From: Micromonospora nigra
GTDB lineage: Bacteria > Actinomycetota > Actinomycetes > Mycobacteriales > Micromonosporaceae
Length of the DNA: 64,000 bases
Assembly (NCBI RefSeq): GCF_900091585.1
Contig: NZ_FMHT01000003.1
Location: forward strand, 5,075,501 to 5,139,500
Direction: 5' to 3'
Positions within the stretch are counted from its first letter, which is position 1. Each line of letters begins with the position of its first letter. Below are positions 12,701 through 20,625 of the stretch, in pieces. The position numbers and the translations under genes were made by a program. Below the pieces are notes generated by a model. That model saw only the letters and a list, made by a program, of their open reading frames with translations. It ran no database searches and was not told the origin of the DNA.

Positions 12701-12880
12701 GAGGTCGACGCCCACCCGGCGCAGCTCGTCGAGCTGCCCCGCGTCGACCGTGCCGACGTACACCTCCAGGTTGTCGCGGCCGCCCGGATCGGACGGTGGC
12801 CGGGCAGTCGCCGGTGTGGTCAGCGCCAACGCGCCGACGAGAGTGAACACGCCGGCGATCGCCAGCCGTGTGCGCCTCAT
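9770..12880 (-). CDS. Large secreted M14-family zinc carboxypeptidase
   Basis: A 1036-residue exported peptidase. The signal peptide is MRRTRLAIAGVFTLVGALAL and on to TPATA. ATG 12880 was chosen because the signal starts here and AGGGGG precedes it. A pro-region (to about residue 120) is followed by the M14 domain: zinc ligands in STQHAREW (about 189), VANPDGYDHTF, DLNRNFAYKW and NYHSA (about 325), and the catalytic Glu in LGFTPEMST (about 382). The roughly 600 residues after it are beta-rich (VSISYVSDWSTQGLGVFLDD and similar), resembling immune-inhibitor-A/MAM-type jelly-roll regions often attached to secreted actinomycete peptidases. No LPXTG-like anchor or C-terminal membrane span is seen, so it is probably released. 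Monocistronic, with a hairpin after the stop. Confidence 0.9.
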   Translation of the reverse strand: MRRTRLAIAGVFTLVGALALTTPATARPPSDPGGRDNLEVYVGTVDAGQLDELRRVGVDLGHDHGGTDSSGRTEIETVLSRGQAEKLSRAGVELKVKKVRGKAASQVLREQAATGWTAFRSYSAPGGIRDEITATAARHPKLTKVETIGRSWQGKPILAVKVTRNAKNVPDGQRPAVLYASTQHAREWITTEMTRRLMHHVLDSYGTDPEITRMVNTTELWFLPVANPDGYDHTFTPGNRLWRKNLRDNDGDGRITSGDGVDLNRNFAYKWGYDNEGSSPDPVSETYRGPGPNSEPETKALNRLFKRVGFEFLVNYHSAAQLLLYGVGWQVSTPTPDDVIYEAMVGDDANPAVPGYDPDLSAELYTTNGDTDTHATVRHGTLGFTPEMSTCQAAAASDPDDEWLPEDCVSGFIFPDDEKLIAAEVAKNLPFALSVATSARTPDDPASVVGRDTADFVVDAFDTSYGRSQQVATIARRSLTNVRMHYTVNGARPKTTSVRQWRGGERYGDTHNDYYAELRGKVTGTRPGDRVEVWFTARKRGAGVVASEHFTYRVHDDIGGDVLVLAVEDVTGPSPTQDATTAKYADEIAASLAAAGHSSDVYDVDAMDRTAPHHLGVLSHYDTVVWETGDDIIMRAPGQVPGTVAKAALDTELAVRDYLNEGGKLLVSGKYALFAQSANGAYGYRPDAPPECTDAADPTCLPLFNDFQQYWLGAYGYVSDGGTSPEGQPYGVRGDDGPFGGFAGELNAPGSAGNQDHTASFLTTSSFLPVDQFPQFSSSAPAGWVRPGGAPYDPRTGDWYLFSGQSDETYKRLTRTVDLTGADSGELRFHTSFDIEANWDFMMVEAHEVGSDDWTTLPDANGLTTQVTGDSCESGWVAQLHPFLAHYQGADCSPTGTTGQWHAATGNSGGWKEFVVDLSAYAGKQVEVSISYVSDWSTQGLGVFLDDTRVVVDGVTVTQTSFESDDLGGWTVAGPPTGSSPAAVDWSRSQQAFEEGSVVVTEDTVYLGFGLEGLAPAARDDLVARALTHLSGGPRR

Positions 12881-12989
12881 TGCGCCCCCTTCGTGGAAGG
12901 ACCTGTCGGCGCGAGCCTTCCGGGGGTGAGGCAAGCATGTCAATACGTTGATGAGCTGAACGTTTCGTCTGCCGCAGTCGTGCCCGCCC

Positions 12990-14090
12990 TCAGCCCGCGC
13001 CGACGAACCGGGCGATCACCTCGGCTATCCGGCTGCCGGCCCGACCGTCCCACAGTGGCGGTGTCGGCCAGCCCGCGGCGGGCCGTTGCGTCACCAGCAG
13101 CGCCCGGACCGCCTCCGCCAACTCCTCCCGGGTCACCAGGCGGTTCGTGCCGTGGCTGATGGTCACGGGACGCTCGGTCTCGGCGCGCAGGGTGAGGCAC
13201 GGTACGCCCAGCACCGTCGTCTCCTCCTGGACACCGCCGGAGTCGGTGACCACGGCGCGGGCCCCGCGCACCAGGCTGAGAAACTCCACGTAGCCCTGCG
13301 GCTCGACGACCCGGATCCGCGGGTGGGGGAACAGCCCCGCGGCGGCCAGGCTGGCGCGGCCCCGGGGATGCAACGGCAGCACGATCAGAACCTGGTCGGC
13401 CACCGTGTGCAGCGCCTTGGTGAGTTCCGCCGCGTCGCCGGGATCGTCGACGTTCGCCGGCCGGTGCAGGGTGGCGACCACGTACCGCTCGGGCAGGGAG
13501 AGCTGCTGGCGGACGAGCGGGACGTCGAACAGGTGCAGGTTGGCGAGCAGCGTGTCGATCATCGGGTTCCCGACGAAGTGGACCCGTGCCGGGTCCACCC
13601 CCTCGTTGCCCAGGTGGACCAGCGCATCCGGACTCGTGGCGAACAGCAGCTCCGACACCCGGTCGGTGACCAGCCGGTTGATCTCCTCCGGCATCGACCG
13701 GTTGAAGCTGCGCAGACCCGCCTCGACGTGCGCCACCGGGATGCCGAGCTTCGTGGCCACCAGGGCGGCGGCCAGCGTGGAGTTCACGTCGCCGTAGACG
13801 ACCACCAGGCCCGGGCGCGACGCCACGAAGAGCCGTTCGAGACCCACCATGACCTCGCCGGTCTGACCGGCGTGGCTGCCCGAGCCGACGGCGAGGTTCT
13901 CGTCGGGCTCCGGCAGGCCGAGCTGCCGGAAGAAGACGTCCGACATGCGTTCGTCGTAGTGCTGCCCGGTGTGGATCAGGCGCTGCCGCACCCCCCGGGC
14001 GCCGAGCGCCCGCACGACCGGCGCCGCCTTGGGGAAGTTGGGCCGGGCACCCGTGACGTGGACGACCTGGACCGGGACGTCGGAGTTCAC
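12990..14090 (-). CDS. wecB: UDP-N-acetylglucosamine 2-epimerase (non-hydrolysing)
   Basis: Converts UDP-GlcNAc to UDP-ManNAc. 366 residues with the family marks VTGARPNFPKAAPVV at the N-terminus, [49 protein letters not shown] (about 121-139), TLHRPANVDDP and TDSGGVQEETTVLG (about 280). GTG 14090 overlaps the stop of the upstream glycosyltransferase gene as GTGA, so the two are translationally coupled. It ends the leftward run of polysaccharide genes and probably supplies a ManNAc-type sugar to the repeat unit; that sugar's role is inferred. Confidence 0.92.
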   Translation of the reverse strand: MNSDVPVQVVHVTGARPNFPKAAPVVRALGARGVRQRLIHTGQHYDERMSDVFFRQLGLPEPDENLAVGSGSHAGQTGEVMVGLERLFVASRPGLVVVYGDVNSTLAAALVATKLGIPVAHVEAGLRSFNRSMPEEINRLVTDRVSELLFATSPDALVHLGNEGVDPARVHFVGNPMIDTLLANLHLFDVPLVRQQLSLPERYVVATLHRPANVDDPGDAAELTKALHTVADQVLIVLPLHPRGRASLAAAGLFPHPRIRVVEPQGYVEFLSLVRGARAVVTDSGGVQEETTVLGVPCLTLRAETERPVTISHGTNRLVTREELAEAVRALLVTQRPAAGWPTPPLWDGRAGSRIAEVIARFVGAG

Positions 14091-15325
14091 AGCAGCCCCC
14101 TGGAGTGGCTCGAAGGAACCGGCGAGGACGGCTGCTCGCCGGCGGCGGTCAGGAGACGCTTCTGCAACACCGACGTCTCCGCCTCCCAGACGAACTCCGA
14201 CCGGCCGGTCACGTAACAGTGCTCAGCCATCGCCCGCACGCCGGGAAGATCCGCCGCGAGTTCGCACAGCAGCGCACCCAGCGCGGCGGGCTCGACCGGG
14301 ATCGACCAGCCGACCGCGAACCGTTCGATCAACGCCCGGTTCTCGGCCAGGTCACCGGCGATGACGGGACGCCCGGCGACCACCCCCTCGAACAGCTTGT
14401 TGGACAGCGAGTCGTTGGCCGGGTCCACCGCCTCGTACAGCGCCGTGGCGACGTGGGCGCGCTGGATGCGAGCGGCCACCTCGGTGGGCGGGCACGGCCC
14501 GGGCAGCGAGACGTACGCTTCGGCACCCGCGTCGCGGATCCGGTCCAGCAGGGCCGTCCGGTACTCCTGGCTCGCCGGGCCGGTGACCTCGAGGCGTACC
14601 GCAGCCCCGGCGGCCCGGGCGGTGACGGTGGCGTCGATCAGCGCCTCGATGCCGCGCCCGGGGTAGAGGGTGCCGACGCAGGCGACGACCAGGTCCGGCC
14701 CCGGTGGCGGGGGTACGAAATCCGGCGCGAACGCGGCGAGCGGGACGTTGCGGATGACGAGCACGTCGTCGAGGCCCAGCCTGCGGAACTGCGTCGCGTG
14801 ACTCTCGCAGACCGCCACCACGGTCACCGGGGCGCGTCGGGCCACCAGCCGGAGCAGGACGGGTTCCACCCGCGAGAACCAGGTGGCGAGCGAGCCCCTG
14901 GTGCGGATGCCACCCGGGCGTTCGCGTCCGTTCAGGATCACCTGGCTGCCCCAGCGTCGACGGTGCGCCAGGCCGATCCAGAACAGCGCGATGTGCCCCA
15001 CGAAGACCGTCCTGGCCCGGGTGGCGAGGACCCGCCGCCGCAGGTGCCACAGGGCGGGGAGGTAGACGGTGGCCAGGTTGCGGATCGAGGCGGTCAGCCG
15101 GCGTCGCTGGTCGATGCGACCCACCGGTAGCTGCTCCACCTCGATGCCGTCGATCCGTGACAGCCCGGGATCGTCGGCCGCGCCGTTGCGGCCGACCTGG
15201 GCGAGCGTGACCGCCCGCACGGTGCCGGGCAGGTGGGGCGCGGCCGTCACGGCGATCTTCCGCGTCCTGGTGGAGTGCCGGAAGGGGGAGAGGTCACACA
15301 AGATGAGACTTGTGTCGGTCGTCAT
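14087..15325 (-). CDS. GT4-like glycosyltransferase
   Basis: A 412-residue GT-B glycosyltransferase. The N-terminal half has LCDLSPFRHSTRTRK. The C-terminal half has VACVGTLYPGRGIEALIDA (about 209) and an E-containing acceptor region, ALYEAVDPANDSLSNKLFEG (about 296-315), in place of the usual E-x7-E. ATG 15325 was taken because the upstream frame is arginine-rich and uninformative. The stop overlaps the wecB start. Probably adds one sugar of the repeat unit on the cytoplasmic membrane face; donor and acceptor cannot be read from the sequence. Confidence 0.8.
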   Translation of the reverse strand: MTTDTSLILCDLSPFRHSTRTRKIAVTAAPHLPGTVRAVTLAQVGRNGAADDPGLSRIDGIEVEQLPVGRIDQRRRLTASIRNLATVYLPALWHLRRRVLATRARTVFVGHIALFWIGLAHRRRWGSQVILNGRERPGGIRTRGSLATWFSRVEPVLLRLVARRAPVTVVAVCESHATQFRRLGLDDVLVIRNVPLAAFAPDFVPPPPGPDLVVACVGTLYPGRGIEALIDATVTARAAGAAVRLEVTGPASQEYRTALLDRIRDAGAEAYVSLPGPCPPTEVAARIQRAHVATALYEAVDPANDSLSNKLFEGVVAGRPVIAGDLAENRALIERFAVGWSIPVEPAALGALLCELAADLPGVRAMAEHCYVTGRSEFVWEAETSVLQKRLLTAAGEQPSSPVPSSHSRGLL

Positions 15326-15525
15326 GCGAGAACCTATTCTTCTGGGTCCGCCGCGCTGGTGTGCGCAGCGGCCGCACCGGTGGGGAACGGGGTCGGAAGG
15401 CGGTCGCGCGGCCAGCCGGGCCGGCGACGGGGGCCCCTGGCTCAACGAACCAGAGGGTCCCCGCGTTGCGTGCAGCCTCGCCCGGTGCGGCCGGCCGGCC
15501 GCCGGGGTGTCCGCAGCCATCGCGC

Positions 15526-16929
15526 TCACCGGCTGTGGGCGAGAGTCGGCGGCACGGGCTCGGGTTTCCGTGGCGGCCCGTGCCGGTGTGCCGTGGTGAC
15601 GACGTGGAACGAGAGCAGCCAGGACACCCCGTAGGCGGCGGCGGCGGAGAGGCCGAAGGCCCACACCGCGGCCAGGGCCGAGCCGCCGGCCAGGGCGGTG
15701 GCCGTCACCGCCGCCGCGACCAGGATCATCCGTCCCACGTCCCAGGCGAGCTGAAGACCCTGCCTACCGAAGACGATCAGGGTCTGGGACAGCGGTGAGC
15801 CGACCAGTTGCGTCGCCGTGAAGACCGCCAGCGCCTGAACGTAGCTGCCGCTCGTGCTCCACTCGGGTCCGAACACCATCGCGAAGGCGGGTGGTGCGGC
15901 GAAGACGATGAGCAGCGCCCCGGCCGCGGCGACCATCCCCAGTTGCCGGCTGGCCTGGAGGAAGAGCGCCGCTGCCCGTCCGCTGCCGGTGCGCGCGGCC
16001 CGCGACAGCTCGGCCAGGTACACCTGCGCGACGGCCAGACCGAGCAGCGCGACGGGTATCGCGAGCACCCGCTGGGTCAGGCCGAACCATCCGGCCACCG
16101 CGCTTCCGTAGAAGTAGGCGATGAGCAGGACGGGCAGTTGCAGACCCAGCACGTTGATCAGCCCCGACGGGGCGAGCAGCAGGGGGAACCTACGGTGGTG
16201 CAGGGCCGTCCGCCACAGGCTGCGGCGGTGGGTGCCGGGATCCTCGTCCGCCCCCCGCCGGCGCATGCCGGGCAGCAGACTGAGCGCGCCCACGGCCTGG
16301 CCGACGCCCAACCCCAACGCCATGCCCCCGGAACGCAGTCCCACCAGGCCGGCGCCGAGCTGCGTCAGGAGGGTCGCACCGGCCTGGAGGAAGTTGCGTC
16401 GGCCGATCGCGGAGTACCGCCGGTACCGGATCGCCAACTGGTTGAGCACCTGGACGGCGGCCATCGCCGCCGCCGTCCACGGTGTCAGCCACAACCACGA
16501 CGACAGTGCCGGCTGGTCGAACAGTGCCGCGATCCCGTCCCTGGCAACCAGGACCACGACCGTGCCGGCCAGCGCGGTGCCGAGGGCCGTCACCAGACCC
16601 ACCGCCACCAGGTCGTGGGCCTCACGGTCCCGCTCCGGCAGCGGCACCGCGAGTTCGAAGCGGCCGGACGCCACCGCGCCGAGGGTGGCGGCGAGCGTGC
16701 CGAGCACGGCGAAGACCCCGAAGTCGGCCGGGCTGTACATGCGGGCGAGCACCGGTGCGGCGAGCAGCAGGAGCACCTGTCCCCCGGCGCTTCCGGCGGC
16801 GATGTTCAACACCCCCCGTCGGCTGCTGGCCACCCGACGGCGGTGGCGGGGGGCGGCCCGGTGCCGCCGGCGAGTCGTGTCGTCGGACGTCGTGTCGTTG
16901 CCGGTGTCGCTGCCCGACCGCGCTCGCAT
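15526..16929 (-). CDS. Wzx-like polysaccharide flippase
   Basis: A 467-residue polytopic membrane protein of the MATE/MOP polysaccharide export type, expected to flip undecaprenyl-linked repeat units. After a basic cytoplasmic N-terminus (about 45 residues, many Arg/His) come the Wzx-like start RRGVLNIAAGSAGGQVLLLL, ARMYSPADFGVFAVLG (about 72) and about a dozen hydrophobic segments, including the conserved RVLAIPVALLGLAVAQVYL. ATG 16929 is 5 bases after the polymerase stop, so the two genes are coupled. A 200-base gap follows before the next gene. Confidence 0.88.
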   Translation of the reverse strand: MRARSGSDTGNDTTSDDTTRRRHRAAPRHRRRVASSRRGVLNIAAGSAGGQVLLLLAAPVLARMYSPADFGVFAVLGTLAATLGAVASGRFELAVPLPERDREAHDLVAVGLVTALGTALAGTVVVLVARDGIAALFDQPALSSWLWLTPWTAAAMAAVQVLNQLAIRYRRYSAIGRRNFLQAGATLLTQLGAGLVGLRSGGMALGLGVGQAVGALSLLPGMRRRGADEDPGTHRRSLWRTALHHRRFPLLLAPSGLINVLGLQLPVLLIAYFYGSAVAGWFGLTQRVLAIPVALLGLAVAQVYLAELSRAARTGSGRAAALFLQASRQLGMVAAAGALLIVFAAPPAFAMVFGPEWSTSGSYVQALAVFTATQLVGSPLSQTLIVFGRQGLQLAWDVGRMILVAAAVTATALAGGSALAAVWAFGLSAAAAYGVSWLLSFHVVTTAHRHGPPRKPEPVPPTLAHSR

Positions 16930-16934
16930 GCCGG

Positions 16935-18341
16935 TCAGACCCGCCCGGCGACCTGCTGTCCGGGTACCCGGTGCCCTGGCCGGCGGCCCTCGGGTAGCGG
17001 CCCCCAGGTGCGCGGGCCGGCCGGTAGCGCCGTGGCCGCCGCCGGGTCGGCGCGGACGACCGAGTGCCGCCCGGGGCCGCCCATCCGTCCGCCCCAGTAC
17101 CACAGGCCGAGATAGCTGAACAGGCCGACGTTCATGGGCGTCTCGATGCCCCCGGCGATCCAGGTGCCGAGAACGACGGTGATCCCCGCGAACCCCACCA
17201 GTTGCAGCGAGTTGTACCGCCCCCTGCGCAGGGACCGCTGGGTGAGGATCTGGAGCAGGACACCGAACAGGACGGCCAGGAAGATCAGACCGACCGTGTC
17301 GAAGTTGTAGTGGATCGAGCCCCAGAGCGACGGCGGGGAGGTGCCCCGGGTGGACCAGTAGACCGTGTAGAAGATCTCGGAGCTGAGCGTGCTTCCCCGG
17401 TGGCCGGGCAGGATGCTGAGCAGCCCCTCCAACCACTCGCCGCCGTTGCGGACCGGCAGCATGGACGTGTAGTTGAACGCCGCGATACCCGATGCCTGGT
17501 TGTCGTGCACGAAGCGGTCGACGAGGTCGTTCGTCACCGCGCGCAGCGGACTGTCGGCCTGCCCGTCGCGCCGGGCCAGGACGTAGGTCGACAGCATGAC
17601 CAGCGGCAGCCCCAACACGATCGGCAGGACGGCCGCCCGGGGCAGGCGGCGCCGGTTGTGCAGGTACGCGTAGACGATCGCGGTCGTCAGGAACACGACC
17701 ATCGCGCCGCGTTGCCCGGTGCCCAGCAGCGCGACGGCCGACAGCGCGATGAGGACGATCGAGCCGGCCCGGGCGAAGAGACCGCCCCGGCTGAACGACC
17801 ACACCGCCACCACGAGGGTCAGCGCGGGCAGGATCGCGTTCTTGAACTGGTTGACGAAGCCGGGGAACAGGTAGTCCTCGCCGGCGTACGAGTCCAGGCG
17901 CAGGTTGGCGATGTCCGCCGGTGCCCCGTCGAGTTGGCCCTGCAGGCCGAGGAAGAAGGCGCTGTAGCCGACGGCGGTGAAGTACGCGACCGTCACGACG
18001 GCCGAGACCGCGATGACGAACAGGATCGCACCGGTGGGTGCCACCAGGGTGACCGAGTAGTCGGAGTAGGCGGCCCGGACGCCACGTCGGCGCGAGGTGC
18101 GCTGCATGACCACACTGGTCGTCATGCTGGCGACGAGGTACAGGGCGACGGCGGCGGCCATCAGCCGTGCGTAGAACACCTCCGTGTCGGAGTCGGTGTC
18201 GACCAGGCGCACGGTGCCGTAGAGCATCAGCAGTTGGCAGACCACGAAGAGGCCGTCCGGGGTGAGCAGGCCGTACCGGCGCATCGCCACCGAGTAGTGG
18301 ACGGCGGCCAGGACGAGGACCGGGAGGAACAGGGTGATCAT
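16935..18341 (-). CDS. Wzy-like oligosaccharide repeat-unit polymerase
   Basis: A 468-residue protein with about ten membrane spans, separated by a large periplasmic-type loop around residues 300-360 (LVDRFVHDNQASGIAAFNYT, GHRGSSLSSEIFY-like region), as in Wzy/O-antigen polymerases. The ATG at 18341 lies 3 bases beyond the reductase stop. Position between the reductase and the flippase supports a Wzx/Wzy-dependent assembly route. Polymerases of this class share little sequence, so the call relies on topology and context. Confidence 0.78.
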   Translation of the reverse strand: MITLFLPVLVLAAVHYSVAMRRYGLLTPDGLFVVCQLLMLYGTVRLVDTDSDTEVFYARLMAAAVALYLVASMTTSVVMQRTSRRRGVRAAYSDYSVTLVAPTGAILFVIAVSAVVTVAYFTAVGYSAFFLGLQGQLDGAPADIANLRLDSYAGEDYLFPGFVNQFKNAILPALTLVVAVWSFSRGGLFARAGSIVLIALSAVALLGTGQRGAMVVFLTTAIVYAYLHNRRRLPRAAVLPIVLGLPLVMLSTYVLARRDGQADSPLRAVTNDLVDRFVHDNQASGIAAFNYTSMLPVRNGGEWLEGLLSILPGHRGSTLSSEIFYTVYWSTRGTSPPSLWGSIHYNFDTVGLIFLAVLFGVLLQILTQRSLRRGRYNSLQLVGFAGITVVLGTWIAGGIETPMNVGLFSYLGLWYWGGRMGGPGRHSVVRADPAAATALPAGPRTWGPLPEGRRPGHRVPGQQVAGRV

Positions 18342-18346
18342 CTGTG

Positions 18347-19312
18347 TCAGCTCCGCGATCGAGGTGCGGGGGGTGAACCGGATGGCCCGCCCGGTGACCG
18401 GGGGCGGTTGACGGCTCCCGGGTAGACGGGAGGGACGCCGCCGCGCGCCCACCGCGCCCGCGCCGCCACCAGCTGGGAGATCATTTCCGACCAGGACGGC
18501 GGCCGGTATCCGGTGGCCTGCGCCAGCGCCTCGGCCGACATCGAGCGGTCGCAGACGAAGCCGTCGTGGGGGACGATCCGCCCGGCCCACCCGTACGCGG
18601 TGGCGACCAGCTTCAGCAGCTCGTACTTCGAGATGGGTATCGCCGCGACGTGGTACAGGCCGGTGAGGTCCTCCCGGGACAGGACGACCGACCTCAGCAG
18701 CCGCGCGAACTCGACCGTCGTGACGCCGCTGTAGATCGCCTTGGTGTAGCCCGACACGATCGTGTCCTGGGACAGGAACCAGTCGACGAGGGACCGGTGG
18801 CCGGTCAGCTCGTGCCCGATGATCGAGGTACGCAGCGTCAGCGCCGGTGGGCGGTGGACCTCGCCGAGCAGTTTCGAGCGGCCGTACAGGTCCGGCGGGT
18901 CGGGGATGTCGGTCTCCACGTAGCCGCCCCGGTCGCCGGAGAAGACGCAGTCGGTGCTGACGTGCACGAGGCGGACGTCCCGGCGGGCGCACTCCTGCGC
19001 CAGCTGGTGGGGAAAGAGCGCGTTGACGGTGATCGTGTGCACCGCGTCCTGGACCTCGGGACGCTGCTTGATCACGCCGACGCAGTTCACCACCACCTCG
19101 GGCCGGACGTCGTCCACCAACCGGCCGACGCGCCCGGGGTCGCGCACGTCCACGCCGGTCGTGATCCGCTCCACCAGCTCCGGCGGCAGACCGGCCGCGC
19201 CGGTTCCGCGCACCGCGCCGTGCACGTCCAGGGCGGCGACGTCGTGCAGTTCCCGCATGAGGGTGTGCCCGAGCATGCCGGTGGCGCCCAGGACGAGTAT
19301 CCGTCGGCTCAT
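18347..19312 (-). CDS. RmlD-type NDP-sugar reductase (L-QuiNAc/L-FucNAc branch)
   Basis: 321-residue extended SDR of the dTDP-4-dehydrorhamnose reductase type. It has the Rossmann motif ILVLGATGMLGHTLMREL, VNCVGVIKQRPEVQDA, STDCVFSGDRGGY and the catalytic YGRSK (about residue 143). In the FnlA-FnlB-FnlC pathway the middle enzyme reduces the 4-keto sugar made by the CapE/FnlA-like enzyme encoded two genes upstream. CapF/FnlB proteins are about 370 residues with a C-terminal cupin; here that cupin is absent and the tail is a short Pro/Arg/Ser stretch. This resembles the QnlA/WbvR reductases of the L-QuiNAc route. Its start overlaps the upstream glycosyltransferase stop as ATGA. Confidence 0.85.
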   Translation of the reverse strand: MSRRILVLGATGMLGHTLMRELHDVAALDVHGAVRGTGAAGLPPELVERITTGVDVRDPGRVGRLVDDVRPEVVVNCVGVIKQRPEVQDAVHTITVNALFPHQLAQECARRDVRLVHVSTDCVFSGDRGGYVETDIPDPPDLYGRSKLLGEVHRPPALTLRTSIIGHELTGHRSLVDWFLSQDTIVSGYTKAIYSGVTTVEFARLLRSVVLSREDLTGLYHVAAIPISKYELLKLVATAYGWAGRIVPHDGFVCDRSMSAEALAQATGYRPPSWSEMISQLVAARARWARGGVPPVYPGAVNRPRSPGGPSGSPPAPRSRS

Positions 19313-20625
19313 CGTTGCTCCCGGTTTCGGCGTGGTCTCCCGCGGCCCTTCGCCGCGGCCTCGGCCAGCAGGTCGGCGAGGAGCCTCGCGTTGGCTGACT
19401 CGCTCATGTGCAGCCGGTAGTGGTCGTGTCCGGCCCGGCCCATCGCCCGCAGCCGGGCGCGTGGGGTGGCGTGCGCGAGCCGGACGGTCTCGGCCAGCCG
19501 CGCCGGGTCGCCGGGCGGGGAGGTGAATCCGGCGTCGGCGTCGCGTACCGCCCGGGCCGCGTCCCCCGGCGCGCAGGACAGGACGGGCTGCCCGCAGGCG
19601 AAGATCGTCTGGACCTTGCTCGGCATGGTGATCCGGAACAGCGGCTCGTCGGCGAGACAGACGAGCTGGATGTCGGCGGCGGCCGACACGGCGACCATGC
19701 GTTCCGGGGTGACCTGGTCGACGAAGTGCACCGTCCGCAGGCCGAGCTGGTCGGCCCGGGAGCGCAGGGCGTTGCGGCTCACCCCGTCGCCGACCAGCAC
19801 CAGGTGCACGTCGGGCAGGTCACGCAGGCCGTCCATGGCGTCGATCGCCACGTCGAGGCCCTGTGCCGGGCCGTGGTTGCCGCCGTACATGACCACGAAG
19901 TCGTCGGGGGTCAGGCCGAGGCGGGCCCGGAAACCGGGCTCGGGTTCGGCCGGCTGCATGATCTTCTCGTCGGCCCAGTTGTAGACGACCGACACCTTCC
20001 CGGCGGGCACACCGCGCGCGACGAGGGTGTCCCGCAGGCCGGGGGAGGGGACCGTGACGTGGTCGGCCCAGCGGTAGGTCAGGTCGGTGAACCGGCCCAG
20101 GGTTGCCTGTGCCGCCCGGCGGGCCGGGCCGTGGGTGAGGAATCCGGTGGCGAAGACCGAGTCGGGCCACAGGTCCATCACCATCAGCACGTACGGGGTA
20201 CCCCAGCGCAGCCGCGCCGTCAGCGCCGCACAGGCCGCCGTCGCCGGGGAGGAGTAGACCAGCGCCACGTCCGCCGTGCGCAGCAGCGGCGAGCCCAGCA
20301 GGGTCGAGGACGCCGCCCAGCTCAGGTAGTTGGCGACCCGGCCGACCGTGGACCGGTCGTGGCTGGGGTGCAGCGGGGTACGGAGCACCCGGACGCCGTC
20401 GAGGCCGTCGACCGTCCGCCGCCGGTGCGAGTAGCCCGGGTGGACGGTCCCGGTGGGATAGTTGGGCACCCCGGTCAGCACGTCCACCGCGAACCCCAGC
20501 CGGCGCAGGCAGCGGGTCAGGCCCAGCGGGATGGGCACCGGTTCCGGCGGGAAGAACTGACTGACCAGGGTGACTCTGGTGGCTGCCGGGTCGCCGTCCC
20601 GGCTGGCCCCGCCGGGCCCGGTCAC
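19309..20625 (-). CDS. WbuB-like GT4 glycosyltransferase
   Basis: A 438-residue GT4 enzyme with LVSQFFPPEPVPIPLGL near the N-terminus, a PNYPTG motif (about 59), MVMDLWPDSVFATGF (about 150), VMYGGNHGPAQGLDVAIDA (about 250) and FRITMPSKVQTIFACGQPVL (about 338). This pattern matches WbuB, an L-FucNAc transferase that usually travels with fnlABC genes. GTG 20625 overlaps the CapE-like stop and its own stop overlaps the reductase start, so three genes are translationally coupled. It likely transfers the L-sugar made by its neighbours (inference). Confidence 0.87.
   Translation of the reverse strand: MTGPGGASRDGDPAATRVTLVSQFFPPEPVPIPLGLTRCLRRLGFAVDVLTGVPNYPTGTVHPGYSHRRRTVDGLDGVRVLRTPLHPSHDRSTVGRVANYLSWAASSTLLGSPLLRTADVALVYSSPATAACAALTARLRWGTPYVLMVMDLWPDSVFATGFLTHGPARRAAQATLGRFTDLTYRWADHVTVPSPGLRDTLVARGVPAGKVSVVYNWADEKIMQPAEPEPGFRARLGLTPDDFVVMYGGNHGPAQGLDVAIDAMDGLRDLPDVHLVLVGDGVSRNALRSRADQLGLRTVHFVDQVTPERMVAVSAAADIQLVCLADEPLFRITMPSKVQTIFACGQPVLSCAPGDAARAVRDADAGFTSPPGDPARLAETVRLAHATPRARLRAMGRAGHDHYRLHMSESANARLLADLLAEAAAKGRGRPRRNREQR

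Noticed and set aside
12938..12943. TTGACA as a -35 box for the M14 peptidase gene
   Set aside because: The hexamer is good on the minus strand but no acceptable -10 lies 16-18 bases downstream, so it was not listed as a promoter.
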